NCBI GenBank assembly: GCA_002347365.1
Contig: DDWT01000029.1
Coordinates: 1 to 64,000 of the forward strand
Length of the DNA: 64,000 nt
Source: Actinobacteria bacterium UBA2279
GTDB taxonomy: Bacteria > Actinomycetota > Coriobacteriia > Anaerosomatales > Anaerosomataceae
Direction of reading: 5' to 3'
Position numbers and translations under genes: made by a program
In this document: positions 9,447 through 18,580 of the stretch, in pieces
Numbering within the stretch: position 1 is the first letter of the stretch
How the letters are laid out: every line of letters begins with the position of its first letter
Notes under the pieces: model-generated
What the model was told of the DNA's origin: nothing
What the model saw: only the letters and a program-made list of their open reading frames with translations
The model's database searches: none

Positions 9447-10817
9447 TCAGAAGGAAACGCCGAGATACCCCAGTAACGGTGATGCGACTACCCCGACCAG
9501 CAACGTCGCGATGACAAGTAGCCCTATGGCTATGGCCGCGGGCAGACTGCGCGTGACCCGGGACGCGAAAGCATTCTCGCCGAAGAACGCCTCGCGCAGC
9601 ATGCGCAGGTAGTAGCCGGCAGAGACGACGGCCATCACCACGGCAAGAATCACCAGTCCACCGTAGCCTGCGCTGAACGCCGAGGTGAACAGATAGAGCT
9701 TTCCGAAGAACCCGACCATCGGCGGCACGCCAATGAGCGAGAGCAGGAACACGACGAGCGACCATGCGGCCCACGGGCGTCGGTTCGCAAGACCGGCGAG
9801 CCGGTCGAGGGCCGCTCCTTCTTCACCCGCCACCAGCACGACGGCCATCGACGGCAACGCGTACGCGACCGTGTAGAACACGGCGACTGCCGAGCCGGTC
9901 GCCGTACCGGCCACGAGGGCCAACACCACATACCCGACGTGCGCGATACCCGAATATGCCATGAGTCTGCGGATATCGCGCTGCGGGTACGCGGCGAAGT
10001 TGCCGAGCACCATCGACATCACCGATACGGCAGCCAGAAGCAATGGCAACTGCGGCGCTCCGGGCGCGAGCACCTCGATCAGACGGACGAGCGCGATCGT
10101 CCCTGCGATCTTGGGCACGGTCGAGACGAACGCCACAGACGATATGGGCGCGCCCGCATATGCATCGGGTGCCCAGTAATGGAACGGGGCAGCTGAGAGT
10201 TTGGCGAACAGACCCACGAACACGAAGGCTATGGCCAGGACGCCAAGGACTCCGGCACCTGTCACGTCCATGCCTGCGTACAGAGTAGTGCCCGTGATAC
10301 CGAACAGGAACGAGAAGCCGTACAACATCACGAGGCTGGTCGTAAGGGAGAGCAGGAAGTACTTGAGCGCACCTTCCAGCCCGCGATCGTCGTCCCGCCG
10401 ATAGCCCATGAGCACGTAGGCCGGCATGGTTGCCAGCTCGATAGCGATGAACAGCGTCACAAGATCGCGAGCGCCGACCATCAGCATGGCACCGACCGTG
10501 GAGAACAAGGCGAGCGCCGTCGCTTCATACGAACGTTCCGAACCGGTTCCGCGACCCGCGATCCACAGCAAATACGTGCCGGTGAGCGCCGCCATAGCGA
10601 CGCGCGCGAACACGGACATGGGATCGAGCACCAGCATCCCGCCGAACAGCGGGTCAGATGTACCCGCAAACCACGCCACACCAGCCGCGGCGAACGCTAT
10701 GAGCGAGCCGAGCATGGCCGAGGAGCGCTCTCCTCCCGGCAGCAGGTCGCCGAAGAGCGCAGCGACAGCCCCGACCAGCAGCAAGTACTCCGGTGTCAGC
10801 AGCCAGTAGCCCGACAT
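9447..10817 (-). CDS. nuoN: NADH-quinone oxidoreductase-type subunit N
   Basis: Antiporter-like proton-pumping subunit of the complex I membrane arm, 456 residues, about 14 transmembrane helices. It carries the Mrp-type signature with charged residues in broken helices: ELATMPAYVLMG, KYFLLSLTTSLVMLYGFSF, FVGLFAKLSAAPFHYWAPDAYAGAP and RRLMAYSGIAHVGYV. The key Lys/Glu residues of the channel are present. It is the last gene of the nuo operon and directly abuts nuoM. Confidence 0.96.
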   Translation of the reverse strand: MSGYWLLTPEYLLLVGAVAALFGDLLPGGERSSAMLGSLIAFAAAGVAWFAGTSDPLFGGMLVLDPMSVFARVAMAALTGTYLLWIAGRGTGSERSYEATALALFSTVGAMLMVGARDLVTLFIAIELATMPAYVLMGYRRDDDRGLEGALKYFLLSLTTSLVMLYGFSFLFGITGTTLYAGMDVTGAGVLGVLAIAFVFVGLFAKLSAAPFHYWAPDAYAGAPISSVAFVSTVPKIAGTIALVRLIEVLAPGAPQLPLLLAAVSVMSMVLGNFAAYPQRDIRRLMAYSGIAHVGYVVLALVAGTATGSAVAVFYTVAYALPSMAVVLVAGEEGAALDRLAGLANRRPWAAWSLVVFLLSLIGVPPMVGFFGKLYLFTSAFSAGYGGLVILAVVMAVVSAGYYLRMLREAFFGENAFASRVTRSLPAAIAIGLLVIATLLVGVVASPLLGYLGVSF

Positions 10818-12266
10818 CTACGCCCCCAGTATGGCGGTGATGCTTCTCACCGCGGGATCGACGAACCGGAGAAGCGAGTCCCAATACACACCCACGACGA
10901 GCGTGAGCGCCACGAGCGGGAGAAGGACTGCGATCTCACGCGGCTCAAGATCACCGATGTCGGCAACCGTGTGAGAAGGAGTACCGAGCACGACGCGCTG
11001 TACGAGCCAAAGCATGTAGGCAGCCGCGAGCAACACCCCTACGGCAGCAAGAATGACCCAGCCGGGCCACATCTCGGAACGCCACGCGCCCACAAGGCTC
11101 AGGAATTCACCGACGAATCCGGATAGGCCCGGCAGTCCGAGGGAGGCGAACGATGCGAATGCGAGCAGCCCGGCCGCAACTGGCGTCTGTGACGACAATC
11201 CGCGCACATCGTCGATCACCCGGGTATGCGTGCGCTCGTAGACCATGCCGACCAGCAGGAAGAGCATGCCGGTGACCACGCCATGCGAGAACATGACCGC
11301 AACCGCGCCGGCAAGGCCCTCGGCGGTTCCGGAGGCAATGCCGAGCATGACAAAGCCCATGTGGGAGACGGATGAGTACGCGACCAGCTTCTTCATGTCC
11401 GTCTGCGCGAATGCCACGGCGGCGCCGTAAACGATCGAGATGGCGGCGAGCGCGGCCAGGAAGGGCGACCACTGCGCAGCGGCATCGGGAAGTACCGGCA
11501 AGGAGATGCGGATGAATCCGTAGGTACCCATCTTCAGCAGAACGCCGGCAAGCAACACCGATGCTGCTGTGGGCGCCTCGACGTGAGCATCCGGCAGCCA
11601 TGTATGCAGGGGGAACACCGGCACCTTCACCGCAAAGCCGAGGAAGAACGCCGCAAACACCCACCACTGGAAGTTCGTGGGCAAGCCTGCGTTCGCAAGA
11701 GCCACGATGTCGAACGTGCCGGTCTGCAGATACAGGGCGACGATGCCCACCAGCATGAACACGGAGCCGAACAACGTATAGAGGAAGAACTTGAGCGCCG
11801 CATACTCGCGCCTCGGACCACCCCATGTGCCGATCAGGAAGTACATCGGGACGAGGACGAGTTCCCAGAAGACGTAGAAGAGCACGAAATCAAGCGCCAT
11901 GAACACGCCGTTCATGCCGACTTCAAGCAGCAGGATCATCGCGAAGTACGCCTTCGGCTTGGCCTCGATCTTCCACGATGCAACCACGGCGATCAGGGTG
12001 AGCAACGCCGAGAGGAACACCATCGTCACCGAGATGCCGTCTACGGCGAGGTAGTACTGGATGCCCACCTGCGGGACCCAGCTGAACTTCTCGGCGAACT
12101 GCAGGCCGCCCGCGACGTCGAAGTTCACGACCATGAGGACCACAAGGATGAGATCGACCGCGGCGACAACCGTCGCGATCCACCTCGCGGAGTCCTCGTG
12201 CTCTTTGGGTACCAGCGCGGTCAGCAGCACGCCGACCAGCGGGAGGAAGACGATGATCGAGAGCAT
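10818..12266 (-). CDS. nuoM: NADH-quinone oxidoreductase-type subunit M
   Basis: Second antiporter-like pumping subunit, 482 residues with about 14 membrane helices. Diagnostic segments are FWELVLVPMYFLIGTWGG (conserved Glu), KFFLYTLFGSVFMLVGI, FAVKVPVFPLHTWLPDAHVEAPTA (conserved Lys and the HTWLPDAH motif) and KKLVAYSSVSHMGFVMLG. No truncation is seen. The start is preceded by nuoL with a 6-base gap. Confidence 0.97.
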   Translation of the reverse strand: MLSIIVFLPLVGVLLTALVPKEHEDSARWIATVVAAVDLILVVLMVVNFDVAGGLQFAEKFSWVPQVGIQYYLAVDGISVTMVFLSALLTLIAVVASWKIEAKPKAYFAMILLLEVGMNGVFMALDFVLFYVFWELVLVPMYFLIGTWGGPRREYAALKFFLYTLFGSVFMLVGIVALYLQTGTFDIVALANAGLPTNFQWWVFAAFFLGFAVKVPVFPLHTWLPDAHVEAPTAASVLLAGVLLKMGTYGFIRISLPVLPDAAAQWSPFLAALAAISIVYGAAVAFAQTDMKKLVAYSSVSHMGFVMLGIASGTAEGLAGAVAVMFSHGVVTGMLFLLVGMVYERTHTRVIDDVRGLSSQTPVAAGLLAFASFASLGLPGLSGFVGEFLSLVGAWRSEMWPGWVILAAVGVLLAAAYMLWLVQRVVLGTPSHTVADIGDLEPREIAVLLPLVALTLVVGVYWDSLLRFVDPAVRSITAILGA

Positions 12267-12272
12267 AGTCGT

Positions 12273-14177
12273 CTAGACCCCTTTCACGACGATCCACAGC
12301 ATGAGTGCGACGAGCACGCCTGCCACGAGTCCCTGATATGCCTGCACTCTGCCCACCTGAAGCGTGCGCGCTCTATCGCCGACGACCCTTACGAGTCGGC
12401 CGACGCCATTGACGGCGCCATCCACTACACCGTTGTCGAAACGCCATCCGATCAAGGACAACGCTTGCCACGCGCGTCCGACGCTGTTGACGATGCCATC
12501 GATCACGCGACCGTCGAATCTGCCGAGCCAGGCGGCGAACCGACCGTACGGCCGAATGATGAAGTGTTCGTAGGTGAGGTCGAGGTAGAGTTTGTTGACG
12601 AGCGCACCGTAGACGTAGCCCGCACGCTGCTTGATCGCGCGCGTGTTCACGACTTTCGTCCTTCGCCCGTACATGAACCATCCAAGCAGAAGACCCGAGC
12701 CCGCGACGACTGTCGAGGTGAGCGCCATGCCGATCGCCGGCCATTCGCCCTCGTGTCCCAGGAAACCGGCGAATGCCGGACTGCTGAAGCCTATCAGGGC
12801 GGTCACGGCCGCAAGCACGCCCATGGGGACGAGCATCTCGGTGTGTGCCTCGTGCAGATCGTAGGTCTGCTGGGGACCCGTGAACACCCGGAACCACAGG
12901 CGTGCAACGTAGTACGCGGTCACGAACGCCGCGAGAAGCGAGATGCCGAGGGCCACGAACTGTCCTTCGTGCAGAAGGACCGTGAGGATCTCGTCCTTGC
13001 TCCAGAAGCCTGAGAAGGGGAACACGCCAGCCAGTGCCAGGGATCCGATCGTGAAGGTGACCGTGGTCACCTTGAGATGCTTGCCCAGTCCGCCCATCTC
13101 GCGCATGTCCTGTGTATGCGCCGCATGGATGATCACACCCGCTCCCAAGAAGAGCAGCGACTTGAAGAAGGCGTGCGTCACCAGGTGGAACATACCTGCC
13201 ACCAGACCGCCCGCGCCGAGCGCCACGAACATGTAGCCGAGCTGGCTGATCGTGGAGTACGCCAGCACCTTCTTGATGTCGTGCTGGACGGCGGCAAGCA
13301 ATCCGCCGATGAGCGCGGTGATCGATCCGATGATGAGGGTGACGGTCAACGCCACGCCGCTGGCCTCGAATATGGGAAGCGCCCGGGCCACGAGATAGAC
13401 GCCTGCCGCGACCATCGTGGCCGCATGGATCAACGCCGAAGCAGGCGTGGGGCCGGCCATCGCGTCGGGCAACCACACATGCAACGGGAACTGGGCGGAC
13501 TTGCCCATCGCGCCGAACAAGAGCAGCAGCGCGACCGCTGTCGCTGCCTGCGGCGCCCAGTGCATGCCGTGCAGTACGACGGCGTAGTCGAACGTCCCGG
13601 CCACGTTGAACATCACAAGCAGGCCTACTGCGAAACCTATGTCCCCGACCCGGGTCGTGAGGAACGCCTTCATAGAAGCCTTGCGCGGCGCCTCTTGTTC
13701 ATGCCAGAAGCCGATGAGCAGGTAGCTGCACAGGCCCATGACCTCCCACGCCGCATAGAGCTGCAGGAAGTTGTCGGACAACACCAGAGTCAGCATCGCG
13801 GCGGTGAACAGCGAGAGGACCGCGTAGTACCAGCCGATGCGCTCATCCCGGTGCATGTAGCCGATCGAGTAGACCTGCACGCATAGCCCCACCAGGGTCA
13901 CCACGATGAGCATGGCCGCCGAGACAGGATCGAGCAGCAAGCCGACTCCGAGAACGGTGTTGCCCACGTGTGCGATCGGAGCGAAGACGTGGTAGACCGC
14001 CTCTCCTTCATGGCCGCCCGGCCATGTCGCGAAAAATGCGAGCACGGAGAGCACGAAGGAGAACGACGCCGCACCGACCGACACGCCGATGGCGCCATTG
14101 CGAAGCCGGCGTGACAGCGGCGCGAGTATCGCGAACGCGGCGGCAGGAAGAAGCGGTATGGCGAGTATGTAGCCCAT
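12273..14177 (-). CDS. nuoL: NADH-quinone oxidoreductase-type subunit L
   Basis: Distal pumping subunit, 634 residues. The antiporter core has SIGYMHRDERIGWYYA, WEVMGLCSYLLIGFWHE, KSAQFPLHVWLPDAMAGPTPASALIHAATMVAAGVYL and KKVLAYSTISQLGYM. The C-terminal extension (after about residue 480) supplies the long lateral helix and final membrane anchor that brace the membrane arm; the last helix is VLVALMLWIVVKGV. Size is normal for NuoL, which separates it from the shorter MrpA-like or FpoL variants only weakly. Confidence 0.97.
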   Translation of the reverse strand: MGYILAIPLLPAAAFAILAPLSRRLRNGAIGVSVGAASFSFVLSVLAFFATWPGGHEGEAVYHVFAPIAHVGNTVLGVGLLLDPVSAAMLIVVTLVGLCVQVYSIGYMHRDERIGWYYAVLSLFTAAMLTLVLSDNFLQLYAAWEVMGLCSYLLIGFWHEQEAPRKASMKAFLTTRVGDIGFAVGLLVMFNVAGTFDYAVVLHGMHWAPQAATAVALLLLFGAMGKSAQFPLHVWLPDAMAGPTPASALIHAATMVAAGVYLVARALPIFEASGVALTVTLIIGSITALIGGLLAAVQHDIKKVLAYSTISQLGYMFVALGAGGLVAGMFHLVTHAFFKSLLFLGAGVIIHAAHTQDMREMGGLGKHLKVTTVTFTIGSLALAGVFPFSGFWSKDEILTVLLHEGQFVALGISLLAAFVTAYYVARLWFRVFTGPQQTYDLHEAHTEMLVPMGVLAAVTALIGFSSPAFAGFLGHEGEWPAIGMALTSTVVAGSGLLLGWFMYGRRTKVVNTRAIKQRAGYVYGALVNKLYLDLTYEHFIIRPYGRFAAWLGRFDGRVIDGIVNSVGRAWQALSLIGWRFDNGVVDGAVNGVGRLVRVVGDRARTLQVGRVQAYQGLVAGVLVALMLWIVVKGV

Positions 14178-14179
14178 GC

Positions 14180-14491
14180 CTACCCCCTCAGCTCCTGCAT
14201 CGCGTCCAGCTCGACGGTCTTGCGATGACGGTAGATGGCCAGTACCAGGGCAAGGCCCAGCCCGATCTCAGCTGCCGAGACGACCATGGAGAACACCGCG
14301 AAGAACTGTCCTGTCATCTTCTCCGGTGTCATGTAGTGCGACAGGGACACGAGGTTGATGTTGACGGCATTGGCCATAAGCTCCAGACACATCAACGCCA
14401 TGATGGTGCTCTTGCGGGTCAGTACACCGTAGAGGCCCAGGCTGAATAGAACAGCCGAGAGCGCCATGAAATGCAGCGGTCCCACACTCAC
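14180..14491 (-). CDS. nuoK: NADH-quinone oxidoreductase-type subunit K
   Basis: Small MrpC-like membrane subunit of 103 residues with three helices. The conserved glutamates of the proton path lie in LMCLELMANAVNINLV and SAAEIGLGLALVLAIY. Its stop is 2 bases from the nuoL start, and its start overlaps the nuoJ stop by 4 bases (ATGA). Confidence 0.97.
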   Translation of the reverse strand: MSVGPLHFMALSAVLFSLGLYGVLTRKSTIMALMCLELMANAVNINLVSLSHYMTPEKMTGQFFAVFSMVVSAAEIGLGLALVLAIYRHRKTVELDAMQELRG

Positions 14492-14991
14492 CGGTCGTCA
14501 CCACCCTTCGACCACCAGACGGCGCCGACGAGGGCGACCAGCAACACGACAGAGGCGACCTCGAACGGAAGCATCCACGTGGTGAACATCTCTTCACCGA
14601 ACTCGGCAACGCCCGGAATCGCCTCCGGCATCGCGGCCATGGTCGGAACGAAACGTGCGATGGCGATGTAGAGGGCGCCGAGGAACAGCGCGGCGATGAT
14701 CGTGCCGGCCCAGCCGGGCTCGTAGGGACGGATCGCGTCTTCCCGACGACGCAGCGTCAGCATGATGACGAACAGCACGAGGACGGCGACCGCACCTGCG
14801 TAAACGAGCACTTGCACGAGCGCGAGGAACTCCGCCGAGAGAAGCATGTACAGACCTGCTGTCGCGAGCATGACCTCCAGCAGCCAGAAGGCCGAGTGCA
14901 CCACGTTGCGAGTCGCGAGCATCATCACGCCGCCGCCGATGGTGGCGAATGCGAGGAGCAGGAACGCGATCGCGTTCACGTTCTCAGACAT
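14488..14991 (-). CDS. nuoJ: NADH-quinone oxidoreductase-type subunit J
   Basis: Membrane subunit of 167 residues with five helices, next to the quinone-channel subunits. It shows the family core FWLLEVMLATAGLYMLLSAEFLALVQVLVYAGAVAVLVLFVIML, including the pi-bulge helix 3. The frame is open back to 15102, but the first 37 codons overlap nuoI and look like nothing in the family. The ATG at 14991 gives MSENVNAIAFLLLAF, a standard NuoJ N-terminus, with an 8-base overlap of the nuoI end. Confidence 0.95.
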   Translation of the reverse strand: MSENVNAIAFLLLAFATIGGGVMMLATRNVVHSAFWLLEVMLATAGLYMLLSAEFLALVQVLVYAGAVAVLVLFVIMLTLRRREDAIRPYEPGWAGTIIAALFLGALYIAIARFVPTMAAMPEAIPGVAEFGEEMFTTWMLPFEVASVVLLVALVGAVWWSKGGDDR

Positions 14992-15445
14992 CGTCGCCTC
15001 CCTCGGCGTCTGCAGCCTTTGCTTCACGATGCTTCGACGCTGGTGCAGCGTCCGCATCGGTGAGCAGCGAACGCATGAGATCGGCCGGATCGGTGACTGC
15101 AAGTTCGTAGTCCTGCGTCATCTCGATCGCATCGAACGGGCACGCCTCGACACACAGGCCGCACATCATGCAGGCACCGATCTCGTAGTCGAAGCGGTTG
15201 ATGTGCTTGGACTTGTCCTCCCGCGTCTCGACGTCGAGCGCAAGGATGAAGTCGGGGCAGACCCGTACGCACGTCATGCATGCGGTGCACTTCGGAGAGC
15301 CGTCCTCGAAGAACTTGGGGCCCACTGCCCAACGCGCTCGCTCGGGCAGCTGCAGCCTCTCGTACGGATACTTGACCGTGATGGGGCCACGGCGCATGTT
15401 GCGCATCGTGATGCGCAGCCCGTTCAGCATGCCGAGACCCCACAT
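14984..15445 (-). CDS. nuoI: NADH-quinone oxidoreductase-type subunit I (2 x [4Fe-4S])
   Basis: Electron-transfer subunit that carries clusters N6a and N6b to NuoB. Both ferredoxin motifs are complete: CTACMTCVRVCP (around residues 50-61) and CMMCGLCVEACP (around 93-104). The N-terminus MWGLGMLNGLRITMRNMRRGPITVKYPYE is the membrane-associating segment of NuoI/TYKY. Length 153. Without NuoG upstream, this is a likely entry point for electrons from ferredoxin or another donor. Confidence 0.97.
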   Translation of the reverse strand: MWGLGMLNGLRITMRNMRRGPITVKYPYERLQLPERARWAVGPKFFEDGSPKCTACMTCVRVCPDFILALDVETREDKSKHINRFDYEIGACMMCGLCVEACPFDAIEMTQDYELAVTDPADLMRSLLTDADAAPASKHREAKAADAEGGDDV

Positions 15446-15446
15446 C

Positions 15447-16448
15447 TCAGCCCACCGCCTTCACGACGAAGCCCGTGAGCATGACGAGTGCGAGGGAGAT
15501 GGGGATGAGCCGCTTCCACCCGAGTTCCATGAGCTGGTCGATACGCACGCGGGGAAACGTCCCACGGATCCACATCATCACTGCTATGCCGACGTACGCC
15601 TTCGCCATGAAGATGACCGGTCCGAACATGGAGTTCACCTCGGCGGGAACCCACGGGAGCGTCCAGCCGCCGAAGAAGAGCGTCACACCCAGCGCTGACA
15701 CGATGAACTGGTTACTGAACTCTGAAAGGAACAGCAGACCGAATTTCATAGCCGAGTACTCCGACGCGAAACCTGCGACGAGTTCTGACTCGGCCTCGGA
15801 CATATCGAACGGCGTCTGGTTGAGTTCCACCAGACCGGCGATGGCGAACACGATGAATGTGGGCCACAGCAGCGGGTTGAACGCGAACCACTGCGGGATG
15901 AATCCAAGCCAGTATCCCTGCTGAGCGTCCACGATGCCGCCGAGCCGCAACGTCCCCGCGATCATGACAAGGGGCAGCACCGACAGCAGCAGCGGGACCT
16001 CGTAGGCGATCTGCTGCGCTGCCGCACGCATGCCGCCCAGCAGCGACCACTTGTTGGCCGACGCCCATCCCGCCATCAGAATGCCGATCGGTACAAGCGA
16101 GAGAGCCGCAAACGTGTAGAGCAGACCCGTGTCCATGTCGACGATGCGCCAGGTCCCGGAAAATGGCAGGGCCGCGTAGGCCATGAGCGACGGCACGAAG
16201 ACCGCAGCCGGCGCGATCCGGAACAGCCATCGATCGACTGCCCGCGGCGTCACGTCCTCTTTCGTGAGCAGCTTGAGCACGTCCATGACCGTCTGCAGCG
16301 TGCCCTTCCAGCCAACATGCATGGGGCCGAGACGGATGTGCAGGTGGCCAAGGACTTTGCGCAGCATGTAGATCATGACGACGCCGTTGGCGAGCATGAG
16401 TCCGAGTGCGGCGAGGACTTTGAGTGCGGCGGCGGTCAGGGGACTCAT
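15447..16448 (-). CDS. nuoH: NADH-quinone oxidoreductase-type subunit H
   Basis: Forms most of the quinone-binding chamber at the junction of the two arms; 333 residues and eight or nine helices. Family motifs: IRLGPMHVGWKGTLQTVMDVLKLLTKED (the RxGP...G..Q...D..K...KE signature), the acidic loop NQTPFDMSEAESELVAGFASEYS, and MWIRGTFPRVRIDQLMELGWKRLIP. The start overlaps the nuoD stop by 4 bases. Confidence 0.97.
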   Translation of the reverse strand: MSPLTAAALKVLAALGLMLANGVVMIYMLRKVLGHLHIRLGPMHVGWKGTLQTVMDVLKLLTKEDVTPRAVDRWLFRIAPAAVFVPSLMAYAALPFSGTWRIVDMDTGLLYTFAALSLVPIGILMAGWASANKWSLLGGMRAAAQQIAYEVPLLLSVLPLVMIAGTLRLGGIVDAQQGYWLGFIPQWFAFNPLLWPTFIVFAIAGLVELNQTPFDMSEAESELVAGFASEYSAMKFGLLFLSEFSNQFIVSALGVTLFFGGWTLPWVPAEVNSMFGPVIFMAKAYVGIAVMMWIRGTFPRVRIDQLMELGWKRLIPISLALVMLTGFVVKAVG

Positions 16449-17650
16449 CGGTCGATCTCCCCGAGCATGACATCGACAGACCCGATGATCATGACCACAT
16501 CTGCGAGCAGATGGCCGGGCAGCACGTCTTCGAGCGCTTGAAGCGCATACAGGGAAGGACCGCGATAGTGCATGCGATACGGGGAGACCGAGCCGTCGGA
16601 GATCAAGTGGATGCCGGTCTCGCCCCGCGAGGACTCGACACTCGCGTAGACCTCGCCCGCCGCAGGCTTGATGACCTTCGGCACCCTGGCTGTATGGTCT
16701 CCCTCGGGCATGCCGTCTATGAGCTGGCGGATCATGCGTGCCGCCTGTCGCATCTCGCCCATCCGAACCGCGTAGCGGTCCCAGGCGTCACCCGTCGTGC
16801 CGACCGGGATTTCGAAGTCGAGTTCGGGGTATGCCGCGTACGGGATCTGCTTCCGCACGTCGAAAGCGACGCCCGACGCGCGCAGGTTCGCACCCGACAG
16901 GCCGAACGTCAGCGCCTTGTCGCGGTCGATGACACCGATCCCCTTCACGCGCCGCTGGAAGATCTCATTGCCACCGAGCAGCTGCTCGTGCTCATCGAGA
17001 TACATGTCGAATGTGCCGAGAAACTCCCTGATCTTAACGTCGATACCCGCCGGCAGGTCTGCAACCACGCCACCCGGGCGAACGTAGTTGAACATCATGC
17101 GCTGTCCGGTGATCGCCTCGAGGATGTCCACGATGACTTCGCGGTCGCGCCACGAATACAGGAACTGCCCCATGGCGCCGATGTCCAGCCCGAAGGTGCC
17201 GTACCAGACCAGATGACTCGCGATGCGGTTGAGTTCAGACGTGAGAGAACGCAGCCAATCGGCCTTACGGGGTACTTCGACCTCCATGAGCTTCTCGGCG
17301 GCCAGCGCGAACGCCAGCTCGCCATGGATGCCCGAGACGTAGTCCCCGCGGTCCATCAGAGTCCCGACCGCGTCATAGCGGCGGTGCTCCGCCAGCTTTT
17401 CGATGCCGCGGTGGAGGTAGCCTACGGAGACCTCCGCGGTGACGACCTCCTCGCCGTCCACCTCGATGAGCATCCGCAGCACGCCGTGGGTGGACGGATG
17501 CTGCGGGCCCATGTTGATGATGAGGTGCTCGGTGGTAAGCCCGTCCACGCCCTCAGGGGCACGACGGATGCCGACCGGCGGCTCACCGGGATCGTGGAGG
17601 CCTTCGCCGAGAAGTCCGACGCCCAGCACATCGAGACGCGGGTCCGTCAT
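16445..17650 (-). CDS. nuoD: NADH-quinone oxidoreductase-type subunit D
   Basis: The 49-kDa-type subunit that lines the quinone site with NuoB and NuoH; it descends from the large subunit of NiFe hydrogenases but lacks the nickel ligands. The start at 17650 gives 401 residues with MGPQHPSTHGVLRM near residue 47 (quinone-site His), ERLMEVEVPRKADWLRSLTSELNRIASHL and the C-terminal GEIDR. An upstream extension to 17818 overlaps nuoC and is rejected. The start overlaps the nuoC stop by 4 bases. Confidence 0.97.
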   Translation of the reverse strand: MTDPRLDVLGVGLLGEGLHDPGEPPVGIRRAPEGVDGLTTEHLIINMGPQHPSTHGVLRMLIEVDGEEVVTAEVSVGYLHRGIEKLAEHRRYDAVGTLMDRGDYVSGIHGELAFALAAEKLMEVEVPRKADWLRSLTSELNRIASHLVWYGTFGLDIGAMGQFLYSWRDREVIVDILEAITGQRMMFNYVRPGGVVADLPAGIDVKIREFLGTFDMYLDEHEQLLGGNEIFQRRVKGIGVIDRDKALTFGLSGANLRASGVAFDVRKQIPYAAYPELDFEIPVGTTGDAWDRYAVRMGEMRQAARMIRQLIDGMPEGDHTARVPKVIKPAAGEVYASVESSRGETGIHLISDGSVSPYRMHYRGPSLYALQALEDVLPGHLLADVVMIIGSVDVMLGEIDR

Positions 17651-18102
17651 GGGCGCCGCACCTCCTCGCGAGTGCGGATGGCGACGTTCTTGCGCAACAG
17701 AGGCGGCACGCCATCTGTAGTGAGCAGGCGCTTGGGGTTCGGATGGCCGGAGAGCTTCAAACCGAATAGCTCGGCGGTCTCGCGCTCGGGCATGAGCGCC
17801 GCCGGATAGAGATTCCACACCGAGGCGACCTCGGCATCGTAGGGAACGACGGTCTTCACGAAGACCTCAAGTCCGTGCTGATAGCTCCGGAAGCGGTACG
17901 TGAGCTCTATCGCCGACCCGGTGTCAGTACCGTCGAGATCCATAAGCGACTCGTAGCCCTCAGCCGACAGCGCCGCAAGGGCGTCGATGACGACACTGGC
18001 TTCCGTGCGCACGACGACACCGAGGGCCGTGACGGTCACCTCGGCATCATACGCTCCACCCGTCGCAAGGGTGCGTCTAATCGTTTCGGCGTCTGGCAGC
18101 AA
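17647..18102 (-). CDS. nuoC: NADH-quinone oxidoreductase-type subunit C
   Basis: The 30-kDa-type peripheral subunit, 151 residues, separate rather than fused to NuoD. It contains YESLMDLDGTD, ELTYRFRSYQHGLEVFVKTVVPYD, SVWNLYPAALMPERETAELFGLKLSGHPNPKRLLTTDG: the conserved WPAA-E-RE-DLFG region in slightly diverged form. Translation appears to begin at a TTG (18102) with GGAGG six bases upstream. This overlaps the nuoB 3' end by 26 bases. Confidence 0.94.
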   Translation of the reverse strand: MLPDAETIRRTLATGGAYDAEVTVTALGVVVRTEASVVIDALAALSAEGYESLMDLDGTDTGSAIELTYRFRSYQHGLEVFVKTVVPYDAEVASVWNLYPAALMPERETAELFGLKLSGHPNPKRLLTTDGVPPLLRKNVAIRTREEVRRP

Positions 18103-18580
18103 GCCGTTCCTCCGTTTGCGCGGCGATCTTCTTCTGCAGCTGGATGAAACCGTACTGCACCGACTCCGGCCGGGGCGGACAGCCGGGGATGTAGACGTCG
18201 ACCGGGATTATCTCATCGACGCCGAGAATGACGTTGGGGTACTCTCGGAACGGCCCGCCGGTGCAGGCGCACGCCCCCATTGCGACGACCCACTTGGGCT
18301 CCGGCATCTGGTGATAGAGGCGCTTCACCGTCTCGGCCATCTTCAGGTTCACCGTACCGGCAACGATCATCACGTCGGTCTGACGCGGACTGGAACGGAA
18401 GAAGACGCCCATACGATCGAAATCGAAGCGCGGGCCCGAAGCGCTCATGAGCCCTTCGATGGCACAACACGCGATACCGAACTGCATGTACCACAGACTG
18501 TTGCGGCGCGCGTAGTCGAAAAGCTGCTCGCTGCGGATGAAGACCATGGAGTTCTCGCCGGTGAAGCGCTCTAGCGCCAT
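18077..18580 (-). CDS. nuoB: NADH-quinone oxidoreductase-type subunit B ([4Fe-4S] cluster N2)
   Basis: Carries cluster N2, the last iron-sulfur centre before quinone. The ligands are visible: the paired cysteines in GIACCAIEGL, the Cys in MGACACTGG and the Cys in IPGCPPRPE. The start at 18580 (MALERFTGENS) gives 167 residues; the open frame further upstream runs inside nuoA and is not used. It overlaps nuoA by 10 bases. Confidence 0.97.
   Translation of the reverse strand: MALERFTGENSMVFIRSEQLFDYARRNSLWYMQFGIACCAIEGLMSASGPRFDFDRMGVFFRSSPRQTDVMIVAGTVNLKMAETVKRLYHQMPEPKWVVAMGACACTGGPFREYPNVILGVDEIIPVDVYIPGCPPRPESVQYGFIQLQKKIAAQTEERLAARRRND

Noticed and set aside
11583..13013. Long plus-strand open frame (476 codons) opposite nuoM/nuoL
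   Set aside because: Product is Arg/His/Asp/Glu-rich with no family signature, and it lies entirely antisense to well-conserved nuo genes. High GC gives long antisense frames.
16424..17809. Long plus-strand open frame (461 codons) opposite nuoD
   Set aside because: Antisense mirror of nuoD with biased composition and no ribosome site.
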